Of a DNA stretch of 64,000 bases, positions 60,516-64,000 are shown one piece after another (position 1 is the first letter of the stretch; every line of letters begins with the position of its first letter). Where the stretch lies: the NCBI RefSeq assembly GCF_001657485.1, contig NZ_LXFU01000053.1, positions 210,265-274,264 on the forward strand, given 5' to 3'. This stretch comes from Rhizobium sp. WYCCWR10014. GTDB lineage: Bacteria; Pseudomonadota; Alphaproteobacteria; Rhizobiales; Rhizobiaceae. Position numbers and translations under genes: made by a program. The notes beneath the pieces were generated by a model. It did no database searches and had not been told where the DNA came from. It saw only the letters and a list, made by a program, of their open reading frames with translations.

Positions 60516-63139
60516 AACTGACCGCCCTTCGCCTCCACAATGTCAAACGCTTCGCCGGCCGCGGTATATCTGTCGAAGGAATCACCGACGGCGTCAATGT
60601 GCTGAGCGCCGCCAACGAACATGGCAAATCGACCTGTTTCGAGGCGCTGCATGCCCTGTTCTTCCAGCCGCACAGCGGCAATCCAAAGAGCGTGCAGATG
60701 TTGCGCCCTTACAGCGGGGGCAATCCGATCGTCGAGGCCGATATCACGACCGAAGCCGGCCGCTACCGCCTGACCAAGCAGTTCCATAGCGGACGGCGCG
60801 CCAGCGTCACCGATCTCGGCAACGGCCGGATCGTCGCTCAGGCCGACGAGGCCGAGGCTTTCATCGGCGATCTCATTTCCGGCGGGACCTCTGGCCCGGC
60901 GGGTCTGCTCTGGGTGCGCCAGGGCGTCACCGGCATCGAAAATCGCAGCAAGAGCGAGGAAGAGAACGACAAGCGGGTGCGCGAAAGCCTGCTGTCTTCA
61001 GTGCAGGGCGAGGTGGAGGCGCTGACGGGTGGGCGGCGCATGTCGGCGGTGCTCGAAGCCTGCGAGGAAGAACTCAATCGCCTGGTCACCGCGACGCTCC
61101 GGCCGAAGACCGGCGGCCGCTTTGCCGCCGCTCTCGAGGAGCGTGACCGGCTGCAGGCGGAGGAGGCGCGGCTGGCCAAGGAGGTGGAGATGCTGCATGG
61201 CGCGCTCGACCGCCGCCGCTCAGTGCAGGCGAGACTCAGCGAACTGGAAAACCCTGATGAGGAGGCCGGCCGGAAGACGGCGATTGCCAACGCCGAGTCG
61301 GTGCTTGAAGCCGCTAAATTGCAAGACAGGGAACTCAAAGCCCTCGATGCCGAGGCTACTTTGGCCGCCAGCCGCCGCGATGAGGCGCAGCAGGCATTCG
61401 ACCGCTTCCACACGGCATTGAACCGCAGCGGCGAACTCGCGCGGCGTTTCGTCGTGGCGGAAAAAGAACTCTCAAATGCAGCCGAGCGACGCGCGGCATC
61501 GCTTATTGAAAGCGAGGCTGCGACGGCGGAGGTACAGGCGGCCGAAGAGGATGAGCGGGTAAACCGCGAGCTGCTTGCGCGGCTGGAGGCAGCGCTCCGT
61601 TCACGCCACGCCGCAGAGCGGCTGGCCGAGGTGCGTCTGCGTCTCGAACAGGCGGAAGCGGCGCGCCAGCAGATCGAAGATGGCGAGGCTGCATATGCGT
61701 TGCTCGCCATTCCGCCCGATGCGATCGAACGGCTTGAAGCGCTGGATCTCAAGATCGTCGGTTTGCGCGCCGCCGCCGAAGTCGGCCTTCCCACGCTCAG
61801 GATCGACTACCTGAAGGACGTCTCAGGTTTGGTGAGCATGGACCGCCAGCCTTTGCCCGGGGGCGAGGATAAGAGCTTTGCCGGGATGGCGAGGCTCGAC
61901 ATAACAGGCGTCGGCACCCTGACCATCCATTCCAGCCGGCAGGCCGATCAGGACGGGGCCTTGGAGACCGCGGAAGCCGCGCGCCAAACATTGCTTGCCA
62001 AGCTCGGTGTCGACAGTCTTCGGGCGGCGCGACAGCGCGATATTGCCGCGCGGAACAAGCAGGAGGAGCTCGTGCGGGCACGCCAGCGGCTCGCTGATCT
62101 CGCCCCGAGTGGCATCGACGAACTTCACCTCGACGCCGCACGCTTTGCCGAACTCAGCCAGGGTCCGGTCGAACTCGACGCCAACCCGGAGGAGGTGCGC
62201 GCCCGTCTCGCGGATGCGGCGCGACGCATCGAACTGGCGCGCAATCGGGCGCGGGAGGCGTCGGTGATGCGCACTGAGGCCGGCGAGGCCATATTGCGCG
62301 CGCAGACGGAGCACGCCAGGCTTGGCCAGGAACGCGAGGCCATCGAGGCGGTCATCGGCCCCGAAGCCGGCCGAACTGAATTGCACCAGGACCTTGCCAT
62401 AAAACTTTCCAGCGCCAAAGAGCAGGTCGATGCGGTTGAACTCCGGGCTGAGCCCTTGCGCAGGACAGGGCGGGACCTCGCAGGCGCAGAGGCCACCCTT
62501 GCCAGGGCGCGCTCGGTCGCCGACGCCGCAGGCCGCGAAATTGCCAGGCTTCGCGAAGAGCTTGCCGATCTCGGCGGTCAGATCCGCACCCGCTCGGACG
62601 GTGCGGTGGAAGAAAACTGGTTGGAAAGCCGGGATTTGCTTGCAGCGGCGCGCGAGCAGGTGACGCGTTTCGAGACGGAGGTCGGCGTGCTCGATCGCCT
62701 GCGCAAGGCGCTGACGGCGACGCGGGCGGCGGCGCGTGACCTCTATCTCAAGCCTGTTATGAGCGAACTCGCCCCGCTGCTCGGCCTGCTGTTCGACGAC
62801 ATCTCGATCACCTTCGACGGCGACACCTTGCTGCCGCAGATCGTGCGCCGCAACGGCCTGGACGAAGATGTCGACCGGCTGAGCGGCGGCATGCGCGAGC
62901 AGCTCTCGGTGCTGACCCGCCTTGCATTCGCAAGGCTGCTTGCCCGCGACGGCCGGCCGGCGCCTGTCATCCTCGACGATGCACTTGTTTATTCCGACGA
63001 CGACCGGATCGAGCGGATGTTCGATGCGCTGCACCGGCAGTCTCGCGACCAGCAGATCCTCGTCTTCTCCTGTCGCCAACGCGCCTTCGCCAAGCTGGGC
63101 GGCAATGTGCTCACCATGCAGCCATGGCAGCCGGATTAA
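60512..63139 (+). CDS. SbcC/YhaN-type ATPase with long coiled coil
   Basis: 875 residues from ATG 60512. N-terminal ABC half: LRLHNVKRFAGRG and the Walker A SAANEHGKST (about 34-43). A long alpha-helical coiled coil rich in Glu, Arg and Ala occupies about 150-760. C-terminal half: signature LSGGMREQLSVLTRLAFARLL and Walker B PVILDDALVYSDDDRIERMF, with the switch region ILVFSCRQR. Rad50/SbcC-like architecture but without a clear CXXC zinc hook, which matches the YhaN subgroup. With the metallophosphatase at 59391 it likely repairs or degrades DNA ends, perhaps including phage DNA. Confidence 0.87.
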   Translation: MKLTALRLHNVKRFAGRGISVEGITDGVNVLSAANEHGKSTCFEALHALFFQPHSGNPKSVQMLRPYSGGNPIVEADITTEAGRYRLTKQFHSGRRASVTDLGNGRIVAQADEAEAFIGDLISGGTSGPAGLLWVRQGVTGIENRSKSEEENDKRVRESLLSSVQGEVEALTGGRRMSAVLEACEEELNRLVTATLRPKTGGRFAAALEERDRLQAEEARLAKEVEMLHGALDRRRSVQARLSELENPDEEAGRKTAIANAESVLEAAKLQDRELKALDAEATLAASRRDEAQQAFDRFHTALNRSGELARRFVVAEKELSNAAERRAASLIESEAATAEVQAAEEDERVNRELLARLEAALRSRHAAERLAEVRLRLEQAEAARQQIEDGEAAYALLAIPPDAIERLEALDLKIVGLRAAAEVGLPTLRIDYLKDVSGLVSMDRQPLPGGEDKSFAGMARLDITGVGTLTIHSSRQADQDGALETAEAARQTLLAKLGVDSLRAARQRDIAARNKQEELVRARQRLADLAPSGIDELHLDAARFAELSQGPVELDANPEEVRARLADAARRIELARNRAREASVMRTEAGEAILRAQTEHARLGQEREAIEAVIGPEAGRTELHQDLAIKLSSAKEQVDAVELRAEPLRRTGRDLAGAEATLARARSVADAAGREIARLREELADLGGQIRTRSDGAVEENWLESRDLLAAAREQVTRFETEVGVLDRLRKALTATRAAARDLYLKPVMSELAPLLGLLFDDISITFDGDTLLPQIVRRNGLDEDVDRLSGGMREQLSVLTRLAFARLLARDGRPAPVILDDALVYSDDDRIERMFDALHRQSRDQQILVFSCRQRAFAKLGGNVLTMQPWQPD

Positions 63140-63228
63140 CCATAGAGCCACTGTAGAGTTGGTCAGCCATTTTCTGAGCCTGAGCGCGCGATATTCTGGT
63201 TACCAGCTGCCGGTCATGACGGCGTTTG

Positions 63229-63518
63229 CTAATGATCGTCGAAGCTGACGTCTTGGCCGCGATGAAAGACACGCAGGATAAATACGGCGTTCCCCTCCAC
63301 CACAAACGCGATGCTTGCCTTGCCGCGACGCGCAGCTCCGGCCGCAGATCGTCACGCAGAGCGCCTCGCTTGGGAAACGTCTTAAAGCTGAGGCAGTATT
63401 CCACAATCTTACCAACATAGCTGCGAGCCGTCTCCGGCCCGGCCTCGTCTATCAAATACGCCAGCAGGTTTTCGAGGTCGTCGCTTGCCTCGGGCGCAAA
63501 AATAACGTTGTAGTTCAT
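63229..63518 (-). pseudogene. parE: ParE/RelE-type toxin gene, frameshifted
   Basis: From ATG 63518 the first about 64 residues are a normal ParE N-terminus (NYNVIFAPEASDDLENLLAYLIDEAGPETARSYVGKIVEYCLSFKTFPKRGALRDDLRPELRV). Near 63325 the frame shifts. The expected C-terminus GKASIAFVVEGNAVFILRVFHRGQDVSFDDH is encoded in another frame and ends with a stop at 63229. As read, a longer out-of-frame product would be made instead. Either a real inactivating indel or a sequencing error; the parD antitoxin upstream is intact. It lies 8 bases after parD. Confidence 0.85.
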
Positions 63519-63526
63519 GCCCTGCG

Positions 63527-63802
63527 TTATTTCTTGGCGTGAGCGGCCATGCGGGCATCGAGCCGCCGGCTGACTTCCTCGGCGGAAAGGGAGCGCTCGG
63601 GGTGGGCTTTCATCTCGTCATAGGTCGGCACGACCTCGTCGCGCAGCCATTTCTCAACTGCGGCGTCGCGGGCGGCCAAGGTGCGCAGACCGTCGCGGAT
63701 AACTTCGCTCTCGGTCGCATATTCGCCGGAGCTGACTTTGGCCTTCACCATCTGCGCCATTTCCAGCGGAAGGGTGATGGTGAGGGGTTGGGTTGTACGC
63801 AT
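63527..63802 (-). CDS. parD: ParD/CC2985-type antitoxin
   Basis: 91 residues from ATG 63802. The N-terminus RTTQPLTITLPLEMAQMVKAKVSSGEYATESEVIRDGLRTLAARD is the ribbon-helix-helix ParD fold; the C-terminal half (about 48-91) is the charged toxin-binding tail, ending AHAKK. AGAGG lies upstream, and the promoter carries a 21-base palindrome at 63836-63856 that is a likely autoregulatory site. With its frameshifted partner, it may now be an orphan antitoxin or a regulator. Confidence 0.92.
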   Translation of the reverse strand: MRTTQPLTITLPLEMAQMVKAKVSSGEYATESEVIRDGLRTLAARDAAVEKWLRDEVVPTYDEMKAHPERSLSAEEVSRRLDARMAAHAKK

Positions 63803-63835
63803 GGTGTGTAACCTCTGTTATCTCCTTATAACACA

Positions 63836-63856
63836 GCGTATGATTAAATCATACGC
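63836..63856. promoter_or_regulatory. Palindrome upstream of parD, probable ParD operator
   Basis: Perfect 10-base arms GCGTATGATT and AATCATACGC around a single A, about 34 bases before the parD ATG. A TTATAA -10-like element lies between it and the ribosome site. RHH antitoxins typically bind such dyads to repress their own operon. Confidence 0.75.
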
Positions 63857-64000
63857 TTTACATATAGGCGACCGGAAGGGTCGCAGAAAACGGCTTAGTT
63901 GGCGCGGCTCCACGCTCAGGCTAGAGTCTGTCAGCGCTAATCGGAATCGTGTGGAGAGATTCCCTTGCCTTTGATTTTGTGATTCAAGATCGTTGCTGGT
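63857..64000. other. Window end, no supported gene
   Basis: 144 bases after the ParD operator. No frame with family similarity and no matching inverted-repeat partner inside the window. It may be the start of another gene's upstream region or an insertion-sequence end; neither can be shown. Confidence 0.3.

Noticed and set aside
61823..63151. 442-codon minus-strand frame antisense to the SbcC-like gene
   Set aside because: Shadow of a long coiled-coil gene; no signal, motif or ribosome site.
1..64000. CRISPR arrays, rRNA, replication origin (repABC), integrase/att pair
   Set aside because: Searched by eye for regularly spaced repeats, rRNA-like tracts, RepA/B/C motifs and integrase motifs; none seen.

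Overview
The window looks like an accessory or plasmid-type segment of a Rhizobium/Agrobacterium-group alphaproteobacterium. Evidence: high GC with strong G/C third-position bias; nearly all genes belong to small catabolic operons, each with its own ABC transporter and local regulator; many ATGA-type start/stop overlaps; and a GGGGA/GGAGG Shine-Dalgarno style typical of rhizobia. No rRNA, confident tRNA, CRISPR array or replication origin was found. This is an inference from content, not a database match.

Left part (1-6464). An RpiR-type regulator and a class III aminotransferase form a minus-strand operon with a clear terminator. A BKACE (beta-keto acid cleavage) enzyme is divergent, and the N-terminus of an amino-acid binding protein runs off the left edge. 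Two near-identical ATGATC..GATCAT dyads tie these units into one probable regulon. A scrapyard follows: a frameshifted IS6-family element with both inverted repeats, a small hypothetical gene and a Tn3-family remnant with one terminal repeat.

6465-20527. RidA, an NAD(P)H oxidoreductase, an FAD oxidase, a cytosine-deaminase-like amidohydrolase, an NMT1-type ABC transporter, a LysR regulator and a creatininase together suggest uptake and breakdown of an N-heterocycle or cyclic amide (substrate unknown). Next comes a complete PaoABC-type periplasmic molybdo-flavoenzyme with its XdhC/PaoD maturation protein and a MocA-like nucleotidyltransferase.

20649-31915. A secreted epoxide hydrolase, a TetR/MFS pair with three operator copies, then a ribose-type ABC operon with an SMP-30 lactonase, divergent from a GAF histidine kinase and NarL-type response regulator.

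31943-41114. A MocR regulator is divergent from a module with a dihydroxyphthalate-decarboxylase-like protein, an amino-acid-type ABC transporter, an M20 amidohydrolase and a MEKHLA protein; then a gamma-type Prc/Tsp protease.

41179-54796. A dipeptide-type ABC operon is divergent from an IclR regulator and an RraA-family aldolase-like protein. Then a TctC binding protein, LigI, LigJ, a LysR regulator with two HTH domains, a decayed ligK and a DctA-type transporter. LigI and LigJ plus an aldolase would convert 2-pyrone-4,6-dicarboxylate to pyruvate and oxaloacetate, yet no ring-cleavage enzyme is present.

54797-64000. A rhizobial membrane protein of unknown role, an acetolactate-synthase-like gene broken by a deletion beside an intact aldehyde dehydrogenase, an SbcD/SbcC (YhaO/YhaN)-like nuclease pair, and a ParDE module whose toxin gene is frameshifted.
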